From Balneolales bacterium (GTDB taxonomy: Bacteria > Bacteroidota > Rhodothermia > Balneolales > Natronogracilivirgulaceae): 42,334 nucleotides of DNA. The notes under the pieces are model-generated. The model saw only the letters and a program-made list of their open reading frames with translations, was not told the origin of the DNA and did not search any database. Positions 42,332 to 42,334 of this stretch are shown here, piece by piece. The DNA lies in the NCBI GenBank assembly GCA_007132495.1, contig SLOL01000075.1, positions 1-42,334 of the forward strand, in the 5' to 3' direction. The translations under genes and the position numbers were made by a program. Positions within the stretch are counted from its first letter, which is position 1. Each line of letters opens with the position of its first letter.

Positions 42332-42334
42332 ATA

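Noticed and set aside
1-42334. CRISPR arrays, tRNA/rRNA genes, insertion sequences or prophage
   Set aside because: No regularly spaced repeats, cloverleaf-type intergenic segments, transposase or phage proteins were seen on either strand.

Overview
The window is an ordinary chromosomal segment of a Gram-negative, aerobic, probably halophilic or haloalkaliphilic bacterium of the Balneolota/Rhodothermota type (or a close relative in the Bacteroidota-Chlorobiota group). The taxon is inferred, not proven. The grounds are the two TonB proteins with one N-terminal anchor, a proline-rich linker and near-identical C-termini; GTP-type PEP carboxykinase beside pyruvate phosphate dikinase; few Shine-Dalgarno sequences; several outer-membrane barrels; and a large glycine-betaine uptake block. 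I see no rRNA, tRNA, insertion sequence, phage gene or CRISPR array. Coding density is high.

Layout. 1-6.3 kb: the start of a secreted starch-binding protein (cut by the left edge), an M29 aminopeptidase, an orphan ABC ATPase, a large hypothetical protein, murB and a first tonB. 6.4-15.7 kb: central carbon and sensing, with pckG, a minus-strand unit of DASS anion transporter, stand-alone receiver and cyclic-nucleotide-fold histidine kinase, then ppdK. 15.8-23.5 kb: an ArsR-family regulator followed by an osmoprotectant island (outer-membrane porin, OpuA-type betaine ABC transporter, BCCT carrier, small hypothetical protein). 23.6-24.7 kb: pdxH and queD. 24.8-29.2 kb: a minus-strand run of hemN, tandem-domain universal stress protein, and a glutamate-cysteine-ligase-like enzyme fused to CBS domains. 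29.7-36.7 kb: a second tonB, a GAF-PAS histidine kinase whose PAS domain carries the FixL heme-ligand signature, its LuxR-type response regulator, an outer-membrane barrel, two YceI proteins and an Acg-type nitroreductase. 37.0-41.6 kb: a sulfur module of two YeeE/YedE-type membrane proteins and a persulfide dioxygenase-rhodanese fusion, then a SulP anion transporter. 41.7-42.3 kb: a methyltransferase and the start of another regulatory region.

The most interesting reading is that 24.8-36.7 kb gathers the parts of a low-oxygen response: a predicted heme-based oxygen-sensing kinase and NarL/LuxR-type regulator, with oxygen-independent hemN, a double-Usp protein, a CBS protein and an Acg-like nitroreductase. 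The same protein families recur in the mycobacterial DosR dormancy regulon. A perfect 14-bp palindrome overlaps the predicted promoter of the kinase, and its half-site recurs in a dyad just after the regulator. The sulfur module next door has its own strong sigma-70-like promoter with an AT-rich dyad between -35 and -10; related half-sites reappear at the extreme right edge. Other signals worth checking are a hairpin that takes in the queD start codon, alternative hairpins and direct repeats before the SulP gene, and a degenerate 33-bp intergenic repeat found twice.
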